Assembly (NCBI GenBank): GCA_028752905.1
Contig: JAQNBH010000002.1
Coordinates: forward strand, 34,378,075-34,442,074
From: Cladorhizidae sp. MBARI D1340-BT2
Lineage: Eukaryota > Porifera > Demospongiae > Poecilosclerida > Cladorhizidae
Reading direction: 5' to 3'
Length of the DNA stretch: 64,000 nucleotides
A model generated the notes under the pieces. It was not told where the DNA came from. It made no database searches and saw only the letters and a program-made list of their open reading frames with translations. Position 1 is the stretch's first letter, and the number at the start of each line of letters is the position of its first letter. Positions 1 through 11,000 of the stretch are shown in pieces. A program made the translations under genes and the position numbers.

Positions 1-1655
1 AGGCATCATAGAGGTCTCCTTTTACACAGTACTCTGGCTCTTCAAGATCGCAATTGTCAGCTTCTTTTGTTACACGCTGCCAGAATAGAATGTAGCTTTC
101 ATCTGACCTCATTGACTGCATAGGGCCACATAGAAATATAGAATTGTGAAAAATCCATGCAATCGAGGAGCAGTACTTGTATAACATGCTATCACCAATC
201 AACAACACATCACAAAAAACTATCCTGCATAAACATCTCTAATAACACAAATATCTACTCACTAATTAAACTAGCTATATGCACAAACATTTACCAACAA
301 GCTATCACTACCAATCAACAACAGATACAAAAAACAATCCTGCACACACACATATCTACTCACGAATTATATACACAAACATTTACCAAACAAGCTATCA
401 CTACCAATCAACAACACATTCATAACAACAACACATCAACAACACATGCCCACAAGCTATCACTAACCAACCTTACTATCATAATAATTATTATCATCAC
501 TTATATATGTTGAGTGAAGTTAGTGTCATTTGAGACAAGTGTTGTCCTGAAGCACTCATCTTTGTGTGCTGCAGGGTCTTGCTCAAGTTGTCGGTGTGCT
601 TGAGAATGGAGTGTAATAGAGAAGTCCCATAGAAATAGTCAAATCTTCTCATCTGACTTGAAATACCATTAATGCATGCTATGACTTCAGAGACAAGACA
701 ACCATACAAAATATAGTCCCACAATTCTCCATAGTTAGCAAGCTCTTAAAAGTTTAGCATTGTACACGTAACAGTCCAGCATGTTGAACAAACACCGAAA
801 TCCAACAGTATCTGGAGATTGCTTAGCAATGAATGGATTTAAACAGAGCTTGACATTTTGCAAAAACATGTTGATTTCATAGGTTATATCCATGCTGGAT
901 TGAAGATTATTCACTCTTTTTATACTATCAGCAATACCTAGACTTAAAGCATGGCCATAACAATGGTAAATAGCACACATGGCTCTTCTTTAAGAATCTT
1001 CTCCTTTACCCCCCCCCCCCATTCATACTTCCTACCATATTTATAGCACTGCCCGCGACATCGTGATAGGTTGAGATTAAGCCTTGCTAGTGTCGTATAT
1101 TGGCAGTGATGTCTGGACAATGATTACAAACCAATAAAATCTTCATGAACCGATATCTGCTCCAACATGCGTAAACCATAAAAGGATTTATTCCTTACCA
1201 GATGAATCCACACATTCATCCACCATAATGTGCAAGATACGAGCTGTAACATTTAATTCTGGATAATTGGACTTGTGTATTTGTCATGCTTACTTTCTAG
1301 CCATTAATATAGTTATATCCTAAATGTCCAATACAGCTATGTATAATGATGACAGATTTACTGGTTGATCATGACTTCTCAGCAGTAGTAACTGAATAAA
1401 ATTGCTCTCATTATGATCAAGTCCTCTTAATGCCAATCCCTGTCTACTAAGAAATGGCACATTTTGAAGAATGTTCTTCAGCACTCTTCCTTTGAGTTTC
1501 CTTTCTTCGTGTGCTTCATCCAACATCTCTCCAACCTTTCTGCCATATGAGCTGGTTATCACTATAACAGCTAACAGCATCGGCATGGTACATCCATAGC
1601 TGGTGTCTCCAGCATCAATTACAGTGTGGTATGCATGAAAAATAGACATGTTACA
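1..1655 (-). pseudogene. Degraded hAT transposase, ZMYM1-like (relic A)
   Basis: Read on the minus strand, pieces of one hAT-type transposase appear in the right order. Positions 1320-1649 hold the segment before the catalytic core, with the motif FLSRQGLALRG. Near 1200-1245 is MVDECVDSSGKE, which matches the first catalytic Asp region of hAT proteins. Near 1040-1065 is CRGQCY. Positions 735-980 hold HCYGHALSLGIADSIK, and 497-724 hold FDYFYGTSLL followed by LSKTLQ. A last piece at 1-118 (SYILFWQRVTKEAD) follows an intron-like gap. The frames differ between pieces and stops separate them, so it is broken. The TTF-type zinc finger normally found at the N-terminus is not seen to the right of 1655, and the C-terminus runs off the window. 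Similar relics lie at 59950-61265 and 63292-64000. The family call comes from remembered motifs, not from a search. Confidence 0.75.
160..480. repeat. Degenerate tandem repeat, CTATCACTACCAATCAACAA type
   Basis: A loose repeat based on CTATCACTACCAATCAACAACA and ATATCTACTCAC recurs at about 60-100 bp spacing between two coding pieces of the hAT relic. It probably fills a former intron of that element. No protein is supported. Confidence 0.5.
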
Positions 1656-3113
1656 TGAATTCAGCTATATATATAACCAACCTAAATCTTGAAAAAGCAT
1701 TTTTTAATTTTTTTATTATTATTTTATTAATAAATAAAAAATAATACATGAAAGTAATTGACATTAATTTTATTATTATTATTATTACAAACAAACTAAC
1801 TAACTAACAATTACAAATAATAATACATAAATAACTAAAAAGCTAACGGGTTCAACTCCCGACCGACCCCAAAACAGACAAGGCATTCCTCCCGCTGGAC
1901 AGCCACTGCGAGATGCTGAAGGAGGTAAGCACGGGCGTTCACCTCCCCAGTTCTTTGCCTTATCCTGAGGCTGAGCTCCTTCAGGAAAGCCATCGACCTG
2001 TTTCCGATGACCCCCATTAATTAAAAAAATATATATATTATTTTATTTTTATTATTATTTTTTAATTGTTATTTTTTAAATTATTATTATTATTCATTTT
2101 ATTTGTTTATTTTTTCTTCATTTTTTCCCCCGTTATTTTTTTCTCTCATTTTTAAAAATTTATTATCTGTTTAAATTTATTATAAAGATAATTAAGTAAG
2201 TATCATCACTAGTATACCGATTAGTGCCTAACAACCGCTGCAGTGTTCCCACGCTGGATTGCAATTATTATTATATATAATTGTTGTTTTATTTATTTAT
2301 TTATTATTTATTATTTTTTATTAGTATAATTTTTATTACATTTTTATTTGTTGTTTTATTTGATTTGTCCTGTATTATTATTTTTATACATCAGGTGCAT
2401 GTGCTAGTCGCGTGTAATGACACGTGCTAGCTACTATATAACACGCTCATGTGAGCCTTATCGGCTCGTTATTCCTGATGAGCATCTAGTCGAAACGTCG
2501 AGTGAATAAAAATTGAAGTTGATTATTGAGGTGATTTTAAAGCATCTTTCCAATTCACATAACCTTGACTGATGTAGGCCTTGACTGATGTAGGCTTCCT
2601 CTCTATTACTATGTAAACCTTTTGGAAACAAATTCTTTTTGTCTGCTTAAGAACAGTAGAAACACCACAGTCTTGGACTTCTTGTAGTCCAACCACTACT
2701 GCAATTGCGCATTCGTCTTTTTCCACGCCCACTTCCCCCCCCTGCGAGTGCCGCACCTGCCTATGCTTTTTTCCTGCCAAAAATACTATACACCTGTAGG
2801 CATTGCACATATTTACATAGCTATAGTTTGGTAGATACATTCTACAGCATTAGCAGTCGTCTTCAGTCAATGTCCAGCACCAACTGTAACGAGGCTACAC
2901 ACTAGAGCGACAGACACGGCACCCTAAAGTGTAGCTGTGACCTAACTAACCACAACAAACTCGGCAACTAGAATTGCGTGGGTGCATCACTATAGCCTAA
3001 CCACTGTTTTGAGCTGCCAGAGTTTTGTATTTTGGTCTGCTAATTTAAAATAGATCACCTCATCCTAACCTCCTCCCTGCAAAACGTAATAGCCGTGCAA
3101 TACAGTACATCCA
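1656..3113. other. AT-rich unassigned spacer
   Basis: No gene is supported here. Much of 1680-2390 is A/T-rich simple sequence around a GC-richer island (1835-2017). Positions 2460-2520 contain CTGATGAGCATCTAGTCG followed by AAACGTC, which resembles a hammerhead core but lacks a stem II. Positions 2523-3113 show nothing recognisable. Confidence 0.4.
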
Positions 3114-3125
3114 CCTCGTAACCAA
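3114..3125. repeat. Target-site duplication, left copy
   Basis: CCTCGTAACCAA, identical to 4730-4741, flanks the poly-A retrotransposon. Confidence 0.88.
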
Positions 3126-4604
3126 CTGAGTGAGCTGGGTCCCAACTATGGCTACTTCTGCAATTCAATCAAAACATGGCTTATTGTGAAAGAGCAGCAT
3201 CGAGCCAGGGCAGAATGTGTTTTCAAAAGCTCAGGTATCAACATAACAACAGATGGGAAAAGGCACCTGGGTGCTGCTATTGGCAAGTCATCATACACTC
3301 AAGAATATGTTTCTGAGAAAGTGGGAAATTGGAAATCATCAATATTGAAACTGTCCTCAATAGCCAAGACACAACCCCATGCGGCTTATTCGGCCTATAC
3401 ACATGGCTTGTGTGGAAAATGGACTTACCTTCTACGCACCATCCCTGACACGTCGGATTTGCTACAACCTCTTGAGGACGCTATCTGCCATCATTTCATT
3501 CCAGCACTGACGAACAGAGATTCCATTACAGATGAGGAAAGGGACCTCTTTGCCCTGCCTGTTCGCATGGGTGGTCTAGGCATCACAAAACCAACCGAGG
3601 ATGCATCTTTCCAATTCGACTGCTCAAGAAGAGTTACTGGTCCATTGGTTGCACGCATCCTCAAGCAAGAACATGAGCTTACACACGATGACATGGTCGA
3701 ACAAGCAAATGAGAAATGTACTGTTCGACTGAACAAGAGAAAGCACATGGAAACCAAAGCTGACCATCTAAAACCAAGACTAACAGATTCATTACGTCGA
3801 TCCATGGAATTAGCAAGCGAGAAAGGTGCATCATCCTGGTTGTCTGCAATACCGGTTGAGGAGCATGGGTTTGCGTTGCACAAGGGATCGTTCCGGGATG
3901 CCTTGTGTTTACGCTACAACTGGCTCCCATCTCAACTACCAACTAGTTGCATATGTGGCAGATCATTCACCGTTGATCACGCTCTCAACTGCCCGACAGG
4001 AGGCTATCCGACTATACGTCACAATGAACTAAGAGATATCACTGCCAAACTGATGTCAGAGGTATGTCACAATGTCAGAGTAGAACCACCACTGCAGCCA
4101 CTCACTGGAGAGTCTATGGACCTAGCTTCTACCCTGACAGAAGATGGAGCCCGGCTAGATGTAAGTGCACAGGGATTCTGGGGGAATAGGTACCAGCGGG
4201 CTTTCTTTGATGTGAAGGTGTTTAACCCTAACGCTCGCAGCTACCGACAACTCCAGTTAGGAGCAGCTTACAAAAATCAAGAGAGAGAGAAAAGGAGGAA
4301 ATACGAACAAAGAGTACGAGATGTTGAACTTGGCTCATTCACCCCCCTAGTGTTCTCAACCTCTGGGGGAATGGCAAAGTCTGCAACAGTAGCCTACAAA
4401 AGGCTTGCCTCCCTAATTGCAGCAAAAAGAGATCAGCACTACAGCACTGTCATGGCCTGGTTGCGTGTCCTTCTCAGCTTCTCTCTTCTGAGGTCAACCA
4501 TCACTTGTCTCAGGGGTGCTAGATCTACCTCAGGCCACCCCATTCATGAAACATCACCGATCGACCTTGCCATGAGTGAGGGTCGAATATCACTACATCA
4601 GTGA
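3126..4604 (+). pseudogene. C-terminal part of reverse transcriptase protein with zinc knuckle and PD-(D/E)XK-like endonuclease
   Basis: This is a 492-codon open frame with no start of its own, because the 5' part of the element was lost. Numbering from 3186, residues 1-160 resemble the thumb/connector region of a retroelement polymerase (LGAAIG, KWTYLLRTIPD, LPVRMGGLGI). A zinc-knuckle pattern follows: C255, C257, H265 and C269, then RHNELRD. After it come R323-x-D325 and D342-V-K344 (ARLDV ... FFDVKVFNP), which fit a restriction-like PD-(D/E)XK nuclease. The end reads LLRSTITCLRGARS. This domain order is that of non-LTR retrotransposons with a C-terminal restriction-like endonuclease (R2/NeSL-type logic); the exact clade is not certain. 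The frame is intact to the stop at 4604, but the catalytic RT core is missing, so the copy cannot act alone. Confidence 0.78.
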
Positions 4605-4677
4605 AATACAATGAACTCAATACTAATACAATAATTATGTTTAATATCAAGTTTTATAAGAAGGAAAAAAAAAAGAG

Positions 4678-4712
<35 letters not shown>

Positions 4713-4729
4713 AAAAAAAAAAAAAAAAC
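3126..4729 (+). mobile_element. 5'-truncated poly-A retrotransposon with 12-bp target-site duplication
   Basis: The element begins at 3126 in the middle of an open reading frame and ends in a roughly 60-base A-rich tail (4665-4728). It is flanked by a perfect 12-bp direct repeat, CCTCGTAACCAA, at 3114-3125 and 4730-4741. A 5' truncation, a 3' poly-A tail and a target-site duplication together are the hallmarks of target-primed reverse transcription. The retained ORF has no stops, so the insertion looks young. It lies about 110 bp upstream of the first coding exon of the Reeler-DOMON gene, in its promoter, 5' UTR or a 5' intron. Confidence 0.9.
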
Positions 4730-4741
4730 CCTCGTAACCAA
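4730..4741. repeat. Target-site duplication, right copy
   Basis: CCTCGTAACCAA directly after the poly-A tail, identical to 3114-3125. Confidence 0.88.
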
Positions 4742-4854
4742 GGCAGTGTCATTTTTCGCTCGTAAATATTTTATTACCGACATTTTTTTAATTTTAGAAG
4801 ATTCCTGAATGGTCAAGTTGTAGTGCCAAGAACAAAATAGTGGTGTTTTCAATA

Positions 4855-5080
4855 ATGAGTTTGATGCTAATGGGAGTTCTGTTACTTAGCAGGGGGACTT
4901 TCGCATTTACCAATGGTCCTCCCCCTGAGACTTGTGCGACATTAAAACCTGGAGAAGAGGGACATGGCAACGTGCCGGGCAGCGGCAATGGAGGATTTAT
5001 TTTGGTGTTGCCCGAAAGTCTGACGGACAACCAAGTACCAAATGAAGGTTTCGCCTATCAACCGCTAACATATTATGAAG
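4855..5080 (+). CDS. Exon 1: signal peptide and start of Reeler domain
   Basis: ATG at 4855 is followed by a hydrophobic signal segment (about residues 1-18), then [15 protein letters not shown], the Cys-containing opening of a Reeler domain. The donor at 5081 is GTCAGT, phase 1. An in-frame GTG lies upstream at 4840, but the ATG fits the signal peptide best. A possible acceptor TTTTAATTTTAG (ending 4796) suggests a 5' UTR exon further upstream. Confidence 0.85.
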
Positions 5081-8000
5081 GTCAGTAAAATAACACTCGT
5101 TACCAACCTCTTCCCCATTTTAAGACTTTGTCTTGAGCATATAGAGTACGGGCAGTATCCCCTGAGTTACACTGTATCAGGCTGTGTAGGCTGTGAGAAT
5201 ACAAGTCGTCCTTGGATCTTGGGGTGACAAAGCTGGCATTACATTAGAGAGATATTGTCAACCATCACTAACCAGCCATTTTCTCTTGACTACATCAAGC
5301 TTGCTTAGTTGCTAGTGTTTCATTACAAGTAGTGAAATGTATGTGAACTTTCGAAATATATTTGTGTATTTACAGGACGAAGTACTGTGTCACATTTAAG
5401 GGTCTCATATGCTCGTTTGCACTCATTAGCTGGTCTGGCAAAATTCACACAAGGCTAAGGGGTTCAGTGAGAATAGGTGACAAGATCACTCACCTAATTA
5501 TAAAGCCTGTCCACACTGCACCTAAACTGACATGCAGTAATGCTTGTTTGGTCCCTAGGAAAAAAACTTTATGTCGGGTCTGCACAAGCACCGAAATAAA
5601 CCGCACGGACTGGATCGATGCGCGTTAATGTGCATTAGAGTTTAGTGTTGACACGACCAATGCGTATTAATTCCTGCGTTGACTTGTGCTGTGTGGACCG
5701 ACTTATTGACTCTACAACTCGTCTTGTCTTCATATAGAGTGCAGTCTGAGGGTTTGATGGTCTCTAGAACTCATCTTGTCTTTATATATGTATATGTATA
5801 CATGTGCATTCTGATGTGTTGATGGACTCTAGAACTCAACTAGTCTTAGTCTGTTGATGGTCAATGTGTTTGGTGTCTTGGTGCACTGAGACGGTGTTGA
5901 AACCTGGCAATGGTGGTGAAGTGGTTGCAGCTTGAGGCAAGATCAAGCTGAGCTGTGGACGATTTTGAGTTAGTGGACGGTTTTGAGTTAGCAAGTTGTT
6001 TGAGAGAGCTTCACAGGGTTTCATTTAGGGGGAGCAGCGGCTGCCCCACCTTGGAATTTTTTTTGCCCCCCCCCCTTGGAAATTGTATCATTAAAATTCA
6101 TTAGAAACTTTGTCACATCTTTAACCATAGTTGCCCTCCCTTAGACAATTTTCTAAATGAAACCCTGCTACAATGCTAGCTGGTCTCAACTTTTAAAAAA
6201 GAAAAAGTGCCAGGGGGGAAATGATGTGTGCTACTAAATTTGTATATGGTTGTCTTTCACGTGTGTGTATGTGATGTGTGTGCCTGTCTGTCTCTGTGTG
6301 TGTGTGGTTGTGTGTGTGCGTGCACATGCGTGTGTGCATGTATATGTTTAAAGATACTCGGGACAGTGGTCAGGTCAGAGGTAGTCTGGCAAAGCCATTT
6401 CTTCTTCACCCTTCCTCTTCATTGTGTGTGTTTGGCAGGGAGGGAAGGCGGTGATATTTTTTCCTATGTACTCTTGTGTACATACAGTACCCAATTTGCC
6501 ACTTGGTGAAGGTGTGCGCTTTAAGTGTGTCTGTGTCACACAAATGCTGTAATGAGATTCATGAAGTGAATACTTCACAAACCCGTTCCTAATGCAAACA
6601 TTGTGGGTATACTTATCCACATAGTTAGCCCATTGCTTTTGAGAGTGGCCACCAGTGAGCATGCTGGTGAGAGTGGAGTGCAACTCTCTGTGGGTGCAGA
6701 GATGGAAGGTCATGGCAGTCAAGCAGCAGCTACAAGTCACCAACTTTGCTGCAAGTCTAGGGAGGAGCCAAGTAGGAGACCTTGCATCACCAACATGAGG
6801 GGTACAACTGGCAAGGTCAGAGGTCACTTGATTGTTAGCAGACAAAGTGTGATAGCTTAACATGTATGAATGTATTCTCTTCTTGCTACGGCTGCCCTGT
6901 CAGCCATTGTAAACTCTTGTTGGTTGATATTGTTGCAGTTATTTCTAACGGCACATGACCTTCCTGTGTCGTAACAGTCGGTGTGATGTCGCATAGCAAC
7001 CGACTTAAAGCATGCAGACCTCAACTTAGGAAGACCTCTCTCATTTTCTTTGTAGAGGCATCCTATTTTAGTTGTTTATCAATTAGAAGGAGCCTATAGA
7101 GTGAGAGTTTGTTGCCATTCTCAAACTCTCTCTATAGGCTCCATCTAATTGATAAACAACTAAAATAGGATGCCCCTATAAAGAAAATGATAGAGGTCTT
7201 CCTATGAAACATCACAATGCACTGTGTACTGAATATTCACCTCTCGTTAAAATATACTGTATATATTTTTTCGTTCATTTTCAATGGTTCTGTGTTTGAT
7301 ATCTTCATAGTGACAATGCAATTTACTACAGCGCAACCAAATAGGCCTGTACCTACATGTAGGTGTTAGGATCAGTGAATTTGTTCAGATTACTCAAAAC
7401 TGTATAGTAGTTGTAAAATGTATACAGCATGGGTGTTTGTGTGTAAAACTACACATTCTGAGTAATGATGGACAGTCCTTTCTTTGCTTACAGTACAGTA
7501 TACTGTAGGCTGGGTTTTAACAGTGTTACCATGGGCTTGTTTCTTTACCTCCACTCCACCAGTGCTGGTTGCCATGGTCTTGTTTCTTTACCTCCACTCC
7601 ACCAGTGCTGGTTGCCATGGTCTTGTTTCTTTACTCCACTCCACCAGTGCTGGTTGCCATGGTCTTGTTTCTTTACCTCCACTCCACCAGTGCTGGTTGT
7701 CATGGTCTTGTTTCTTTACCTCCACTCCACCAGTGCTGGTTGCCATGGTCTTGTTTCTTTACCTCCACTCCACCAGTGCTGGTTGCCATGGTCTTGTTTC
7801 TTTACTCCACTCCACCAGTGCTGGTTGCCATGGTCTTGTTTCTTTACCTCCACTCCACCAGTGCTGGTTGTCATGGTCTTGTTCCTTTACCTCCACTCCA
7901 CCAGTGCTGGTTGCCATGGTCTTGTTCCTTTACCTCCACTCCACCAGTGCTGGTTGCCATGGTCTTGTTTCTTTACTCCACTCCACCAGTGCTGGTTGCC

Positions 8001-11000
8001 ATGGTCTTGTTTCTTTACTCCACTCCACCAGTGCTGGTTGTCATGGTCTTGTTTCTTTACCTCCACTCCACCAGTGCTGGTTGCCATGGTCTTGTTTCTT
8101 TACCTCCACTCCACCAGTGCTGGTTGTCATGGTCTTGTTTCTTTACCTCCACTCCACCAGTGCTGGTTGCCATGGTCTTGTTTCTTTACTCCACTCCACC
8201 AGTGCTGGTTGCCATGGTCTTGTTTCTTTACCTCCACTCCACCAGTGCTGGTTGCCATGGTCTTATTTCTTTACCTCCACTCCACCAGTGCTGGTTGCCA
8301 TGGTCTTGTTTCTTTACCTCCACTCCACCAGTGCTGGTTGCCATGGTCTTGTTTCTTTACCTCCACTCCACCAGTGCTGGTTGCCATGGTCTTGTTTCTT
8401 TACTCCACTCCACCAGTGCTGGTTGTCATGGTCTTGTTTCTTTACCTCCACTCCACCAGTGCTGGTTGCCATGGTCTTGTTTCTTTACCTCCACTCCACC
8501 AGTGCTAGTTGCCATGGTCTTGTTTCTTTACCTCCACTCCACCAGTGCTGGTTGTCATGGTCTTGTTTCTTTACCTCCACTCCACCAGTGCTGGTTGCCA
8601 TGGCCTTGTTTCTTTACCTCCACTCCACCAGTGCTGGTTGCCATGGGCTTGTTTCTTTACCTCCACTCCACCAGTGCTGGTTGCCATGGTCTTGTTTCTT
8701 TACCTCCACTCCACCAGTGCTGGTTGCCATGGTCTTGTTTCTTTACCTCCACTCCACCAGTGCTGGTTGTCATGGTCTTGTTTCTTTACCTCCACTCCAC
8801 CAGTGCTGGTTGCCATGGCCTTGTTTCTTTACCTCCACTCCACCAGTGCTGGTTGCCATGGGCTTGTTTCTTTACCTCCACTCCACCAGTGCTGGTTGCC
8901 ATGGGCTTGTTTCTTTATCTCCACTCCACCAGTGCTGGTTGCCATGGGCTTGTTTCTTTACCTCCACTCCACCAGTGCTGGTTGCCATGGGCTTGTTTCT
9001 TTACCTCCACTCCACCAGTGCTGGTTGCCATGGTCTTGTTTCTTTACTCCACTCCACAACACAGAAGGAGGAGTAGGAATTAAAGTTAGGGCGTGCAATG
9101 TCCAACCTTCAAAGACTTTGCTAATTGATTAGTGTAATATAAACAGTTCAACTAAACTTGCTACTCACGCTTCTTCTCGTCCATTTCTATACTGGAATAC
9201 AATGACTGGAATACAATGAAGTGGCTGCATAAAGAGGGTCATAACTCAAGAATGGATGAGCTGGAACTTGTGGGGGGGGGGAAGGATTGAGAGAGATAAA
9301 GCAAATGTAATCCTTACCTTCCTCAACCATTGTCTCTATACAGTAACCTAGTTACCCAGATTAATGTGTGTGCTGTAATGACTGTCACTTCTGAATCCAT
9401 TATAACACATTCAGGTGCCATGGGTAAAGAGGTTTAACGCCAATTAACACTGTGTATAAGTGGTTGGCAAGATTCAAACTGTAGCCACATGGACAAAGTT
9501 TTGTGAGTTACACCACTTGTTCAAATTGCCCATATAAGTGCATCTCGTTACTGTTGACGTAGCTGCCCTCCATTACTGTTGACGTAGCTGCCCTCCATGT
9601 CAACACAGGCTTCCCACATGACTCTGAGTTAGTGCTTCCTTCTCTCTCCAAGGTTGTAATTTGTGACCTCTTGTCAGGAAGTCAACTCAATACCAATAGT
9701 GTTGAACTTATTAGTGTCAAGTCAATAGTGGCTACAGTACTTGCTAATGGGATCACAGGAGGTGCCATAAGCTTTCCTAGGACCCCTCCCCCCCTCCGCG
9801 TGCTGTGTGTTTATTAAATCTCTGAGGTATTCATACTTATGCTCAGGAAGGAAGTATACCAAGTGTCACAGGGTGTCCCTGGACAAGACTCTAACTGAAC
9901 CATTAAGCCGGGTTCACAATATGATGCTCGCCCATCGTAATGTATCGTCCTATCGTATCGTATTGTTTCTGGTTCACAATATAGCGTTCGATTGGCGAGT
10001 TTTGACAAGTTGCTCACGTGATTATTATTATTATTATTATGATAGTAGTTGTTGACCGATCGCGAAGACGCGTTTCTTCCTCGAGTTCATCTAGTAGTTC
10101 TAGCTGCGATAGTTCCTCGAGTTCATCTAGTAGCTCTAGCTGTGACAGTTCTTCTTCTTCTTCTAGTAGCGACGACGATTTGACCATGGTAGCTAAATTG
10201 CTTCATCCTAAGGTAACTATCTGATCTTGCTTCCATAACCACTTGAATCCAAGCATTTTCCTTCGGCCTCAACTCCTTGTATATCGCAGAAGAGACCCGG
10301 GTATATTTGCGCACAGCCTCAATCAACTTCTCCTCGTTCATAGTTAAATTCTAGTGAAGGTCAAAGTCTTTCACATGACCTTCCCCTTGCCAGCATTCTG
10401 ATTGGTCGGACGCTCGACGCTCGAATAGAACCAGATCCTATTCCATCGTATCGTATCGTCCTATCGTATTGTATCGTCATGACGTTGCTGGTTCACAATA
10501 CAACGATACGTTACGATAGGACGATACGATACGTAACGATGGCTGAGCGTCAAACTGTGAACCAGCCTTTACACAGTAATCATATTGCACACACTGATTA
10601 CTGTCATACACTCCGTTGTTAATTAGTTGTGAATAGGTATTAATGACTGTAACCCATTGCATGTTTAGTCTGACTGGTCCCTATAAAAGGAGCCTAGTTA
10701 GAGTTACCAAGAGAGTTGATTGCGAGCATACAGCTGTCTATCTTATGTATATAACTATGGCCATAAAGGTCTTTGAGACAACATCAGAATTAGACCTGTA
10801 ACATGTAGTCAGTCTACCTGGTGGCAGCAATAACCAGTTAACCGTTACATCATTGGGTGATATCAGAGTCACCTTGCGACACTAAGTCCCAAAAGTTTCC
10901 CCAGTGCTGGTGTACAGCAGAAGTTTCTCCTAGCATGCATGCATGCAAGAAAATTGTTGTTTGAGTTATCTTTCTCCATCTTGAAGACATTCCCCAGAGT

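Noticed and set aside
1845..1875. tRNA B-box-like GGTTCAACTCC with a short T-arm
   Set aside because: No D-arm, anticodon arm or acceptor stem upstream; the sequence before it is AT-rich simple DNA.
2467..2505. Hammerhead-ribozyme-like core CTGATGA ... GAAAC
   Set aside because: The ten bases between the boxes do not form a stem II beyond one pair and no matching stems I/III were seen. An Infernal scan with hammerhead models would settle it.
3491..3942. Minus-strand ORFs (130 and 87 codons)
   Set aside because: Shadows of the retrotransposon ORF on the plus strand.
5375..5500. Possible exon directly after exon 1
   Set aside because: Exon 1 joins exon 2 at 12125 in perfect phase to give a continuous Reeler domain, leaving no room for an extra exon.
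6375..6863. 162-codon minus-strand ORF
   Set aside because: No family resemblance, composition like the surrounding intron, spans a (TG)n region edge.
7465..9132. Three long overlapping plus-strand ORFs (up to 530 codons)
   Set aside because: All lie in the 42/43-bp minisatellite; open frames arise because the unit lacks stops in every frame.
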